Part shown: piece after piece, positions 34,663 through 46,097 of the stretch
Layout: each line of letters starts with the position of its first letter
Position numbering within the stretch: the stretch's first letter is position 1
Assembly (NCBI RefSeq): GCF_028453695.1
Contig: NC_135777.1
Span: forward strand, 17,535,714 to 17,599,713
Length of the DNA stretch: 64,000 nucleotides
Source of the DNA: Augochlora pura
Taxonomy: Eukaryota > Arthropoda > Insecta > Hymenoptera > Halictidae
Reading direction: 5' to 3'
Made by a program: the position numbers and the translations under genes
The notes under the pieces: generated by a model
What the model was told of the DNA's origin: nothing
Seen by the model: only the letters and a program-made list of their open reading frames with translations
Databases searched by the model: none

Positions 34663-35681
34663 ATAACCTTTGTGCATGGAACAACCTCTCCAGAAAAAAG
34701 TATAGTACTAAACTCTGAACATTCAAATATATCCATTCAAAAGACCATAACCTAAAAAACTGTCTTGTACAGATTAAACTAAAAATTGTACTTTACAAGA
34801 CAATGGACTGCGCGCGCATGCTTCAGCGATCCCGCGCTGACGCGTTCCGCGTCGGAGAGCGTAGGTTTTCGCATTAAATCGGAGTCGCTTATCGAACGGG
34901 AGAAAAGTGTAGTTCGGCGAGCTTGTGCGGCGGCGGCGGCGGCAACGGTGGAAAAAGAACCGGAATTTTTCAATTCCCGATGCCCGTAAGTGATTTCACC
35001 TCGAGATATTTTCCGGTCGGTCGACGCGTTACCGGCGTGTATCATTATCCCGCACGGTGTGCCGGCCTCGTTCGGAAATTACGCTTGTATTATATATGAA
35101 ACCGCGCCGCGGAAACCGGGCAACTACGACATTTGACACGTTACTACCATCAAAATTTTCGTCGCCGGGAAACTGAACCGGTCACGGGCCCCGCATGGTG
35201 TTTCGCGTGCTAACCGCGTGCGCACCGCCGTCGCCGGTCGTTGCATAAGCGCCCGGAAAATTTATAAATGGTAGCTGCTCGGTCCGCACACATCCGAGCC
35301 GGGGGTTACGCAAACCCCGCGCGGTACGTGCCGGCGTGGTAATATCGCGGCGGGTACCGGTTTCCGCGGGGACCCCAGAAGTTCTTCGGAAATTTCGCGC
35401 TGACCGTTATTCGTTTCGCGGACTTTTTCATGGAAAAACAACCGGACGTCCGCGTTTAGGTTTTCATTAATCTCGCGACGGTGCGTGTGCGTTTGTGCGT
35501 GGCGTGCGTACTCGTTACGGGGGAATAGTAATTTTTCTGCTGCGGCTGGTGTACTTAGTCATGCGAACGAGTAATTATCGTTCGCTCGCGACGAAATCCT
35601 TGTTGGAACTTTTTCGTGGCTTTCGGACGGCTTTGGAAATTTTTTGGAGATATTTTTGAATTTTGTTATGTTAGGTAGAAT
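34663..35681. other. CpG-rich block
   Basis: After a short AT-rich part, CpG-rich from about 34800 to 35650. A GGCGGCGGCGG run at about 34929-34942 encodes a poly-Ala stretch in short frames on both strands. No gene is supported. Confidence 0.5.
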
Positions 35682-35921
35682 TTAACACTTTACCAAGCGG
35701 TAGCCTATAAATCGGCATTTTACTCCGTCCGATAGCCTATGAATCGGTTGTCATGGCAACCAATTACTTTCTATCTATTATCGAGGTATTTTTACGTAAT
35801 ATTTTAAACATTCGATACCTTTAGTAATGAATAGAATTATTAATATAGCTAAAATAAATATTATTTAATGTTAGTGGTATGAAAATATAGTTACCAAAAA
35901 TACCAGTCGGTGAAGTGTTAA
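35682..35921 (+). mobile_element. Family B TTAA-flanked MITE, complete
   Basis: TTAA target sites lie at 35682-35685 and 35918-35921. The ends CACTTTACCAAGCGGTA and, in reverse complement, CACTTCACCGACTGGTA form a TIR of about 17 bp with mismatches. A near-duplicate CGGTAGCC/CGATAGCC plus TATAAATCGG/TATGAATCGG lies near the left end (35697-35750). There is no coding capacity. TTAA sites suggest a piggyBac-type origin (inference). Confidence 0.7.
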
Positions 35922-37309
35922 AGAGTTAAATCTCTCATACCTTTGCCTACAAAAGCATAGAAAAAATTCACTAGAAATAGTAAAAACTTGAAATAAAAAA
36001 ATTATTATATTATACACTAGTATGAAAACATTAACAAATCATTATGCAATAGATTCACTGTTAAACAAGAGCGAAGAAAATAATTAATGATTATAAAATT
36101 GAAAGATTTGAGTTAAAATTGAAATTATCAATAATGATCGTCGACCGTGCTAGAAGCTGGGCCACTTTCGCGCAGACCAAAGTCCGACAATCGAAGGCGT
36201 TTCCTCGTCGGCCGTACCGGCCGGGCATGCGTGCACGGAGGGAATATCTCAGGTTGCAAGTGCCTCACGACGGTTAAATATCGTCGCACGCTGCGAAACG
36301 TCAAGTGTTGCACGAGAAGCCTATACGGTGGCGGGGCCCCGGATTAACTTTCGGGGACGTTTTAATGCGATTCCGGGGCAGCTGCGGCGGTCTGTGCAAC
36401 AGGCCGATCCGTGGTCGGCCGAGAATTTCGTCGAACGGGTTTCCAGTCTGATAATATTTCTTGCGACCTGTTTCGGCATGAAATACTTTCCATGCAGCCG
36501 TGAACACTAAATAGACACCCAGGGGGGGAGAAAATACGGTCGCGTACGATCATGGCCACCGAGTGGAAAAGAATAAGGAGGAAAAAGAGCAGCCGCGACG
36601 AAATAATGAATAGCCTTCGGCGCCGTCGTCGCCGCGTTTTCGGAACGACCGGGAAAATTGCGATATTGTTAGCTGCTCTCGTTCGGGGAATCCCGCCGGG
36701 AAACGGTATAAACGACGTCCTGTTATTGAGAAGCATAGGCCAAGCGTCATTTCATTTTCCACGCGGACATTTCTTTCCCCGTCGGGGGGGTCAATTTATC
36801 GAATAAACGCTCCTCAAAGGTATTAGAACACATAATATTCAACAAATTTGAAAAACCGGCAGGAAATTTTTATAGGCTATTAAATTTATTTCAAAATTAT
36901 ATTAAACCATGACGAGTATATATATGTCGTTTTTTGTGATGAAAATTTCTAGTATTAAGCTGTTAGTAGAAATCAAATTTTATTCTTTCGTCACCAATAT
37001 TTCAACATTCGAGTAAATGTAGGCTACAATAAATATAAAATTCCTTTTTCTTCTATGAAATTACTGCGGTCGAAATAATATTAATTATAGTAATTGTAAA
37101 GAAAATGGTACGGCAACGGGTTAAATTCTCTCTTTGACGTTGCAGAATATGTACTTGATATAACTCAAGAACAGTCATATTTAGACTGTTAATTATAAAA
37201 TAAAGATCGTATGTATTCATAGCAAAAGTTTTCCGTTCCCTAATAAATTAGTTGCGAACGATACAACAATTATTTAAAAGTCTCTAACAATAATAAAGTC
37301 TCTAATAAT
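35922..37309. other. AT-rich, CpG-rich, AT-rich
   Basis: AT-rich to about 36130, CpG-rich to about 36810, AT-rich to 37309. Overlapping frames at 36128-36806 on both strands (60-124 codons) are Arg-rich without domains. No feature beyond this was recognised. Confidence 0.5.
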
Positions 37310-37511
37310 TTCTCTAACTCGTAGCATTTTCATTCTGTATAACAAAGTACATTTTACGTATGTGAAATTGAGTCTCATAATTCATACAACAGTTACATTT
37401 TTAACAACCCTTTAGATTTAAGCTTTGGCGATGTCTATAAAAATAATTTTAGAACGTGGTATAACAATTTTAATGTTGCCTCAGAGGCGCCGCTCGAGTG
37501 CAAAGGGTTAA
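37310..37511 (-). mobile_element. Family A MITE, reverse orientation, 3' part degraded
   Basis: The plus-strand right end reads CTCGAGTGCAAAGGG-TTAA (TTAA at 37508-37511). Reading the reverse strand, the order of family A words is kept: the CCTCAGAGG-type element, then AGATTTAAG, then TATGTGAAATTG. The far end near 37310 has no clear TIR. The element forms part of a spurious 174-codon reverse frame. Confidence 0.6.
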
Positions 37512-37529
37512 ACTCTTTCGATCCACAAA

Positions 37530-37544
37530 CAAATGCATAAAATC
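37530..37544 (-). repeat. Boundary motif copy 5 (reverse)
   Basis: The reverse complement is GATTTTATGCATTTG, extended by CTGCG on its 5' side. It lies 19 bp from the family A MITE, with AT-rich DNA to the left and CpG-rich DNA to the right. Confidence 0.55.
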
Positions 37545-39473
37545 CGCAGTCGTCAACTTTTTCACGAATATCACAAATTAAACGATCGTTCGAGATTTTT
37601 CCAAAGAGAAGATGTTCGAACGAGAGACCACCGCGAGAGGGATTAACGAAGTCGTCGTTATCGAGCCTCACGGCTAAGATCACGGCTAATATATTAAGAA
37701 AGCCGGCCCGAAGACTCTTGCGCCGTGGGTACGCCGAGAGAGTACAGTCTGATAATTGCTCGAGCGGTGGTATCGCGGCGTTGGTGATGCAAGAGTTCCG
37801 TGTTCCCGTGGTGCTCGTGTAAGGTGGCTGCGATTTAAAGGCGTTCCACACGGCCGCGACACGTGTACGTGCACCCTCTGGAACACACTCACGATCTACC
37901 CGTTGAATGATATACATACGTCGCGTACGGACGACGGTCGATCTACAGCGTTGATACAAGCAGATCCGATAGATCTCATAAATCTACAATACCTGCCGGT
38001 GAGCCCGACGTCCTTGCAGCTCCCCGGCTTGTGCTAGTAATATCCTCGGTTTCGTTATACGCCCGCCGCTGGATCCGATTTATATCGTGGCGAAACACGA
38101 TAAGAATTTGCTCGCGATAACGGTGGTCGCGTCGCCGCTATGATGGAGGACTCGGCTGCCATACATGGTAAATACGGTGTTAGGCGAAACGGAGTGTAGT
38201 CTTTTCTTTTTTATGGCGACAATGTCGAGGCGATTTGAGTGGTCGACGCCGTGGCACCCGGTTGTCTCGATTGTGTCTCCGGTCGAGTCCCAAGGCCGCG
38301 TAACGAGCCGGTCGTGCGTGATCAAGCTTTTCAACGCGGCTTCTTGTCGCGCAGCGCGCCGAAAAAAATGGCCGGCTTCTTTCGAAGAGCCACGCATCAG
38401 CGACGAGTCTCTTGCAAGAAGCGAGGATTCGTTGATCGATGAACAAAGACCATCGGGCATTGATCTTTGATTCATTTTTGGGTCTTCGATGCAATTTAAT
38501 TGTAATTAGTATTGTATCATATAATATTATATGTATGATAGTTACATTAGTAATTATATATAATAATAATATATAGTAATAATATATAATATTATATATG
38601 TAATATAGTAATAATTATATTAATGGGTATATGTATTAATTATAAACATAACTATTACATACGAAACTATTATGGAGGCAGCATCAAGGGCGCATATTAG
38701 AGCAAAATAACCAAGCATAAAAATATCGCCAATATTTATCGTCGATAAATCGCCAATAATTGGCCAATAATTATTAAAATAATTCTTAAAATTACATCTC
38801 ACACCTTATATCTCACACTGCATTTTCAAATTGCTCAATACATCTGCATTATTCCATAACATATAATCACTGCTATACTCATATTGTTAAATTTCCATTG
38901 AACATGTTCCTATTAAACTCCAGTCCCACACAATTAATTAATTAAACGCATAAATAAATAAATATCTTCTTCGTAACGAGATATCGTCGCATCGAGCAAA
39001 ATGTTTCATTGCCAAGCGACTTGATTCGAAACGAAGATAGAGTAATTTGCTCGGGCGCGGATTGGAGCGGTCACGTGGCCGACGCGATTCGACCGGTCGA
39101 CGCGGTGGTGATCGGTCCCGAGAAAGGGAGAAAAACCGAAACGTAAGGGGGGAGGGCATGGCCGTTGGTACCGCTACGCGATTACTCAATTGCGGCCTGG
39201 TTGCTGAAACCGCGGCGGCTTGCAAACCCGTTTCAAGGACAGGGTCGCCGGAATAATGGTGACGAACGAAACTAAAACGAAATTAAAAGCAAAGAACGTC
39301 GCCCGTCACGGCTGTCTGGCCCGTTCCTTTTTTTGTGTCCGTTCCGTCCGCCTGTCCGCCGCGACCCGAACGTTCCCGCAATTAAATGCTCGAACGCGTT
39401 TTCCTTCGCCGTGGGCCGCGGCATTTCCTCGAGCCGCTTCTTTCCTTTGTTGCCGCGGCCATTTCTGACCAAC
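37545..39473. other. CpG-rich, AT-rich, CpG-rich
   Basis: CpG-rich to about 38470, AT-rich with TATAATA-type low complexity (38510-38640) to 39030, then CpG-rich. Many short frames overlap on both strands at 38080-38494 and 38938-39584; none has a domain or a consistent coding strand. Confidence 0.5.
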
Positions 39474-39825
39474 GTCCGTTCAATTATTCCCGGATATTTT
39501 ATCTTTCTCATTTCACCGAAGTGGTATGCTTACAAATTGAGGTATGAGGCAAATTGTATCGGTGAACAGCAGCGAACAAAATGATTGACGTAGCTATACG
39601 CATTTTTGATATATTAATCGGTGAATTTTCTGCTTGTTGATCAACGTTCTTGCAATTATTCTTGGATATTTTATCTTTCTCATTTTACCGACGTGGAATG
39701 TTTGCAACGAAGAAAATGATATTATGTATAATATAAATTATATTATATTATTTAGTGAACAAAATGGCTGACGTAACCATACGCCTTTTTGGTACATTAA
39801 TCAGTAAATTTTCTGCTTGTTTTCT
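39474..39825 (+). repeat. Tandem duplication, 172-183 bp unit
   Basis: Two direct copies share GGATATTTTATCTTTCTCATTT, AACAAAATG-TGACGTA, CATACGC-TTTTTG, TATTAAT and TTTTCTGCTTGTT in order. The offset grows from 172 to 183 bp because of an AT-rich insertion of TATAATATAA type in the second unit. No coding role is evident. Confidence 0.8.
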
Positions 39826-41238
39826 CATCGTTGAAATATCGTTTCCTTAATATCTGTGAAGCTTCTATTTACCATATTTTACAAAATCGTAAATAAAATA
39901 AATTATAAAAAGGATTGCACAAATATCCGTGGAATGATGTAAAAATCCTTTTTTGTAGACTACAGCTTAACACAATAAAACCGTAAAACCACGCCGCAAC
40001 GTGTAATCATGTAGACAAATATTTACAGGCAATAAAACTCCGACGAAATAATAATCCGACATGATATAATACATTTCGAATGATTCGTCAGAGTCGATAG
40101 CACACGAGCATCGCATCGTCCCTGAGGTGCAAGGATTGATTGATCGCAGACGTCTAGCCTGGATTGAATTTCAACTGGTCTGCCCTATTAGCAATGCAGA
40201 ATCGGTGAGAAACGCGTCAACTTGACGCGATAGGACAGCTGACAGTTGGAATAATCTGCGTAGCCAGATTTGATTTTATATATAAATTCTGTCGAAGCGT
40301 TAGAGGTCCGATGGAAGCGTGCACGATGAAGGATCGAACCGACAGCTTATCCGCTGGATCGCGCAATCCCCCCCTCTCTCCCTCTCTCACTCCCCGTAGA
40401 CCCGGTATCGGAACGAGCCTTCGATCTCAATCCCACGAGATGAGCTATCTGATTCATCGTTAGACAACGCGAATAGTCATCGTCGGATCTGCGGGAACGC
40501 TCCTCTAACCGGGGATTAAGTATAATTTCGAATGTCCGCGATCGTGGAGGCCGCGCGGGCGCGCGCGCGCGGGGAATCCGCGTCGAGAAAATCGGATCCG
40601 CGTGTGACGCAAAGCTGCTGCATAACTGTACATCAATTGTTTCCCTTTCCCGGTTTTGCTCCCTTCGGTCCTTCCCGCGCGACCACGGCACAGCTGTTCG
40701 AACCGTTCGACGTACGACCGACCGGGGCCATTGTTCGGATCAACAGCCGGCGAATATTCATAAAATTACGGGAGGCCCTCGGGTTTTCGGTCTCTCCTCG
40801 CCGACGCCGCGCACGAGGAACTTTCACGTCGTTAATTCCTACACGCATATCCTTATTTCCGCAAATGGGACGCGCGCGCATTGTTTGGTGCACGCTTTAC
40901 CGTTCGTAAACAGGTATTTTACACCGACGGCGCACCGTTAATGACGAATACCTCTGCCCGGCCATTGATCGAGCTTTTACTTTTTACGGTCCTCGCGTAT
41001 CCCCGCTATGGATATTCACGTTTTTATCGCTTATTAAGATCCTTTTTTCGACACAGGAAATGAACGCTGCGCCGGCCCCGCGGTAAATGTAGTCGTAACC
41101 GCTTCGCTGGAGGATGTTAAACGGGGTGCGCGACCTTGTTAACTGCGCGGATCGAATATTTTCTGGAATCTCGTGCGCCGGTAGAGCCGTGCTAAAGCGA
41201 TTTTACGAAATGAAAATATATGAGTAAGATCTCGGTAA
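39826..41238. other. AT-rich then CpG-rich block
   Basis: AT-rich to about 40090, then CpG-rich to 41220 with (CG)n at 40559-40571 and CT-rich sequence near 40370-40395. Frames of 86-125 codons on both strands have no domain. Confidence 0.5.
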
Positions 41239-41432
41239 TTGTCTTTCGGCTTGTAGAGAGAAATGGACAATTTCGGAGGAGATGCGATTATTTGAACCTT
41301 TTTGATTAATTACTTATTAAAATTACTCTGATAGTTGCTGGTTGTCGATAATTATAAAAATAAAAAACGAGGTTCGAATAATTGTACTTTCTTTTCTGAA
41401 ATTGTCTAATTTTGGTTACAAGATCAAGGGCA
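41239..41432. repeat. Dispersed repeat C, inverted pair
   Basis: The left arm (41239-41303) is a reverse-oriented half-unit and the right arm (41366-41432) a direct one, at roughly 75% similarity. Shared words include GGTTCxAATAAT, GAAATTGTC and TACAAG. The 60-bp spacer is AT-rich. It is the same family as the array at 30688, where an inverted pair also begins the array. Confidence 0.65.
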
Positions 41433-43659
41433 ATTGAAGAAAATTTACTGTAGAGATATTATAACTAGCTTGCGAATATTTATACAAGATATTATTTTCA
41501 CATGTTAGTTAACAAAAATCGAGGTTAGCGAAAAGTTTTCTCTATTATCTAAGAGAAAATGAAAATATTGCTCCTCCTTTTTACGTCTGATGTAACACTT
41601 TTAGAAAGCAATGTTTTCTTTTCATTTCTCTTCATTGAGTTTACCGTTTATCGTTGCCTGCTTTAATAATTATTTTTACAGTCTTGCATCGCTCAAAATT
41701 ATTGAAAACTAGTATGTATCGTTGAACACAAGATGGCCTCGTTCACATTTTCATTTTACCAATTTACAACTCTTCGATGTCCCATCTAGAAGCAACAACA
41801 AACGCATATAAATAAAATTGTTACATCATTCGATCTCCCAACAAATCCCGTCTTTTTTCGCCGCACGATCCATCACGACTTCGCGACGACTCGCCCCGCT
41901 TTATCAAGCCCGTTCGGCGTCGGCCGGCTCCGTGAAAAATGAATTCAATCAAAATGTCCGGCGAACGGAATTCGATAAAGAAACTCTGAAATTTATCGAC
42001 GTGCTTCTCGCGGCAAGTGTAATTGTCAGTCAAGCTCCGATTCCATGCCGCGACGCGTCTGGGTCCCATCGACACCGTCCGTTCGTGCACAGAGAGAGGG
42101 AGAGGGAGAGAGAAAAAAAAGGAAAAGGATCAACAAATTGTTTCGCGGCCGGGCAATAAATATTCATGGCCAGGCGACGGCGAAACGACGAATACCCGGG
42201 GCGGAGCGATAAATCGAATTTACGGGATGAGTGGACGGAGTCATCGTTGCATCGGCCACTTCCTTCCACGATAAACCTGGAACACACGTCGCCGGCCCGT
42301 TCTCGGACGTCGTTGCCGTATCGCCGGATAATAAATAATACGTACCGTTCGCGGTGATCGGCCCGTCGTTTAACTTTTTCTTTTCCTTTTTTTTCCTCTC
42401 CCTGTCTCTCTGTTCCCCGTCTGCTGCGCGTCTTTCTCTTGTCCTCGCTCGCTGCGCGATCGTTCCGTCCCGCTAATTAAATTACCGTGTTAGCCGCTCG
42501 CAAATTCGGCGCGCAGCCCCCCGCGCAGCTCCCCGGGACCACGTGACCGCCCCCGTTAATGGCCAATTTAGCGCGTGTCTTTCGCGAACCGTTGCGCCGA
42601 AAGGATATTGTCCCGTCGTCGGCCGGCGAGATGTTTTCAATTGCAAAATTGACGGAGAGAGAAGAAGAGAGAGAGATAGAGAGAGGGGGGGAGAAAATTT
42701 AATGAAAGCCGTCTCGACGCGATCGCGTGGCCAAGGGACGTTTTCGAGCGACATTCAGTCGTGACTTTTACCATCGCGATGGTAGGATAAGGTGTTATAC
42801 GAGAGTTGTATTAATCAATATATCAATATTATTATTATATCTGTCTTCTGTGACGTCTTACGATTTATTTTAGAAGTCGTGAAGATCTCTTGCAAGTCAC
42901 TGAGATCTTTACAATAACATATATAAGCGTAATCGTATAATCAAAATATTGTGAGGAATATTATCGCTCGTAATAATATTACTTAAAAAATGCTCAACAG
43001 TAATACATCATGAACAACCTGTCCGATTTCAATGCTTTCCCTTCCGCGCGCTCAAAATGATACCGCATCACTTTCCATTTCTCTCGAGTCTCACCATAAA
43101 TCAAGCTATAATACTCGCGAACACGGTGCCGAAAATGTCTCCTCGATGTCCGTGCGAAACTGCGTCGCTTATTCGTGGAAAATAAGCTCCGCTAATTTCG
43201 CTAGAACGCGCCGCGACGCATCGAGGATAATTACGAACGGCGCAAGGATTATAATGTAGCGTAAGCGCCGCGAACAGGTTCCAAGATGTCCGCGCAACAA
43301 AACCCCGGGGAATTTCAATCGAATTAATTGCCGAATTCCATCGCGCGGGAAAAAGTGCGCGGCGATACATCGGTGATATCCGATTTCAGCGTCGATCAGC
43401 GCGGATAATTATGGCGGTGGATTTTAATTACTGCAAAATGGTTAGACTGTCCTTGGCGGGTAACCGCGACTCGCTATTTGCCAATGGTTACTCGAACATG
43501 CCGTTCAATTATCCTGGAGGCCTGCGGATCATACGCGCGCGCGCGCGCGCATTGATTTGTGTTTCCCACCTTCGTCGGACTTCCTTGTTTTTCCACGCTT
43601 GGATTTTTCTGCCGTGAATGAAGCACGGACAACTTTCACAGAATGATAAGTCGATTGTG
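41433..43659. other. Non-coding stretch with purine and pyrimidine tracts
   Basis: AT-rich to 41820, CpG-rich to 42790, AT-rich to about 43040, then CpG-rich. Purine tracts lie at 42090-42129 and 42653-42695 and a pyrimidine tract at 42370-42440. A (CG)n run is at 43534-43550. Frames of 60-113 codons have no domains and derive in part from these tracts. Confidence 0.5.
42769..42784. repeat. Perfect 16-bp palindrome TACCATCGCGATGGTA
   Basis: Fully self-complementary and of mixed composition, so less easily explained by simple repeats than AT palindromes. It lies at the end of a CpG-rich block. A dimeric protein-binding site is one possibility. Confidence 0.85.
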
Positions 43660-43674
43660 GATTTTATGCGATTG
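43660..43674 (+). repeat. Boundary motif copy 6 (GATTTTATGCGATTG)
   Basis: One mismatch from the exact motif. CpG-rich DNA lies to the left and AT-rich DNA starts about 60-100 bp to the right. Confidence 0.5.
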
Positions 43675-45064
43675 CGGCGGGAAATGGACGGAAGAAGAAT
43701 ACGCGCGGAAAAGTGGAAAGATTCAAGGAATTCAAGATTGTCGATGCATCAGAGATCTATTGTAATTGAAATTCCTATTGAACATTAATTATAATTTCTT
43801 TCTCACTCTTATTTAAGTTAAATTATAATTCGAGCCGCTGTTAAACATTTGTCACGATTCAAATTCATATTGAAAGTCTATTATTATTAAAATTTGTATG
43901 AGAGTATTTATTAAATATTAAATTTTTATTAAAATTACCATTATAATTTCTATTAAGATTCTAGATTAATTTAAAATATTCAAAATTTATTTCAATTTAG
44001 AATTTCTATTAAAAATCTAAGATAATTAAAAATATGAGATAATTAAAAAATCTGAAATAATTTAATACATTCGAAATTGATGTATTTTAAATTCCTATTA
44101 AAAATCCATCGTAATTCAATTTCGCCAATATTCAATACACAGAAAATAATGACACAAACTATACGTTATCGAAGAAAGAAATGTTTTCTGATTAGTTACA
44201 AGTGACAGCTAAATAATACAGGCGATTAAGAAAATGTCACCCAAGACACTGCATCGGTAAACAGAACAACACCATCGGGGAATAATCTATGAAAATAAGA
44301 AACATGTTCCGCCTCTCTCGAATTTGCTTCGGTTTCGAAAAAGCGCGCGAGGTCTCCTATTCTTCGGCGCTCGTTCCGTTGTAGCCGAGACATTGATTGA
44401 GTATTCGAAACGATCGGAAAAATGCGTCGCTCCGTAACGGATTAAAATTAGATTCCCGGTCTCATGTTATTCACACGTCGTGAACATTTTTCTGCGGTTT
44501 CCAATGCGGGCTGATTAAGTCGGGATCAGACGAAGTTCGCTTCGCGGCGCGAAGTGTGGCAAGATTTATTCATAAATTCATGGGTAATTACGCAATCGGC
44601 TGTCAGCGAGCGTTTCAACATTTTTATACGACCGGGCGTATTTCATTAATTATGCGAGCAGATCTGTGCGATGCGGAGCGTTCGGGTTTTCTATAAATCG
44701 TCTCGCGTCGAAACAATTGTTTACCGCCGGCGACCGTCGCGAAGTCTCTTTATCGACTTGGAATTTTTTCACGTCCCGAAAAACGTATCCATCTACATGG
44801 AAAAAGTGTGAAATATAGTTTAACTATACTCGTTTGCATTATCGTTCGACCACGAGGCACACGTATTCGCTTATTTCTGTTCGCGAGTTTCAGTAAAAAG
44901 CAGTTTTAACACGTTGTTTCGCAAACATTCAGTTTCCTGCGAAGATATACGTTGACGTAAATTATATTTATTGAAGATATTTATTGAGCCATGGGCTGTT
45001 AATCTCTTCGGTTTTAAATGCCCGTCGCACGGTACAGTTCGTAACGATAATCCAAGATATCATA
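43675..45064. other. AT-rich, then mixed
   Basis: AT-rich to about 44320 with many AAATTTCTATTA-type words, probably decayed tandem sequence, then mixed composition. No feature is supported. Confidence 0.45.
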
Positions 45065-45114
45065 TTTTAATAATTATATATATATATATATATATTTATA
45101 TATAATTATTAAAA
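45065..45114. repeat. AT hairpin with 18-bp perfect arms
   Basis: TTTTAATAATTATATATA (45065-45082) pairs exactly with 45097-45114 around an alternating TA loop. The structure is larger than expected from the (TA)n core alone, because the arms contain AATAATTA. It lies directly before a CpG-rich block. Confidence 0.85.
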
Positions 45115-46082
45115 ATGTGTCACCGTGAGTTACAACAATATCGTAGCAGAACGCAGCCGAAAGCGTTTACAATCGAAACTGTCCCCGCGAATTCCCAGAC
45201 AATTAAAAAAAAAAAAAGTAGCAGACCGTCTCGACCAACGAGAACCGTGTACAGCGGTTTCAATTAATTTAGAAACAAACAGTATCGCAAAAAGGCAGGC
45301 CGATCGAATGAAATCACGGATACCATTTCGAAAGTTAATCATGTCTTCGGCGTGTGTTCGCGTTTTTCGCTGACGAGCTGCGCGTTCCGCGAGCGGTACA
45401 CGCGTGAGAAACTACGAGAGAGCAACTCGTTCGCGGTCCGAGCAACGGAGCCCACGATCCGCTCAGTGGCCGTTGCCGCGTTGCTTCATCGGGCGATCTT
45501 CATCGTTATCCCTCTCGCGAGATGCTTCCTTATCAAAGGAAAGTTGCCGTGGGATTACCTGATTGATTTACGTCGGCCGGGCCCGAGCGAGCTCGCGCGC
45601 GCGCGCGCATAGTCCGTATCGCGGCGCAATTACGCGCCCGCTAATAGCCCGTATTATAAACAATTTGAGAATTCTTCTACCGCGTGGATCGACGCGGCGG
45701 CACGTGATTTATCGGCTCCCCGCGGGAGCGGATGCCCCGCCGGAGATTTACGAATCGGGGATAAGCCCGCGGTGTTGCGCAACGTTCTCTCTCTCTCTCT
45801 CACTATCTCACTCTCTCTCTCTAAATACGGCTACCCGATTCGTAATAAATCAATCGACGTCGAAGATAAATCGATTCCGGTATACCCGAATGATGTGTTC
45901 ATTCCAAGGGTTTCGCGATGCTCAAATATCTGACGAGATCCACGATCTGTCGTTGGAGAGATCGGGATCACCGCGCTCCTCGTTTCGTCCATTTATGACG
46001 AGAGATTGGCGGACGCCGTTACGCGGCGCAGTTTAGTGAGAGCGTTCGCTTGGCATCATATGTCATTTATCAAGAGTGCCCG
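45115..46082. other. CpG-rich block
   Basis: CpG-rich, including an A run near 45207-45218, (CG)n at 45594-45608 and the CT run at 45786. A 157-codon frame at 45563-46036 reads through the CT run as Ser/Leu repeats and has no domain. It is rejected as a gene. Confidence 0.5.
45786..45822 (+). repeat. (CT)n microsatellite, interrupted
   Basis: Two CT runs are separated by CACTATCTCA. Pyrimidine-rich on the plus strand. Confidence 0.9.
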
Positions 46083-46097
46083 GATTTTATGCATTTA
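46083..46097 (+). repeat. Boundary motif copy 7 (GATTTTATGCATTTA)
   Basis: The motif lies within a few bases of the switch from CpG-rich (left) to AT-rich (right), preceded by CCG. It is one mismatch from the consensus. Confidence 0.55.

Noticed and set aside
34366..34736. Three overlapping minus-strand frames rich in Tyr/Ile/Leu/Cys
   Set aside because: By-product of the (TATAR)n array, which has no stop codon in any reverse phase.
37435..37959. Longest open frame, 174 codons, minus strand
   Set aside because: Its 3' part runs into the family A MITE, it crosses an AT/CpG transition, it has no domain, and other frames on the opposite strand overlap it.
45563..46036. 157-codon plus-strand frame
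   Set aside because: Reads through a (CT)n microsatellite as Ser/Leu repeats; no domain.
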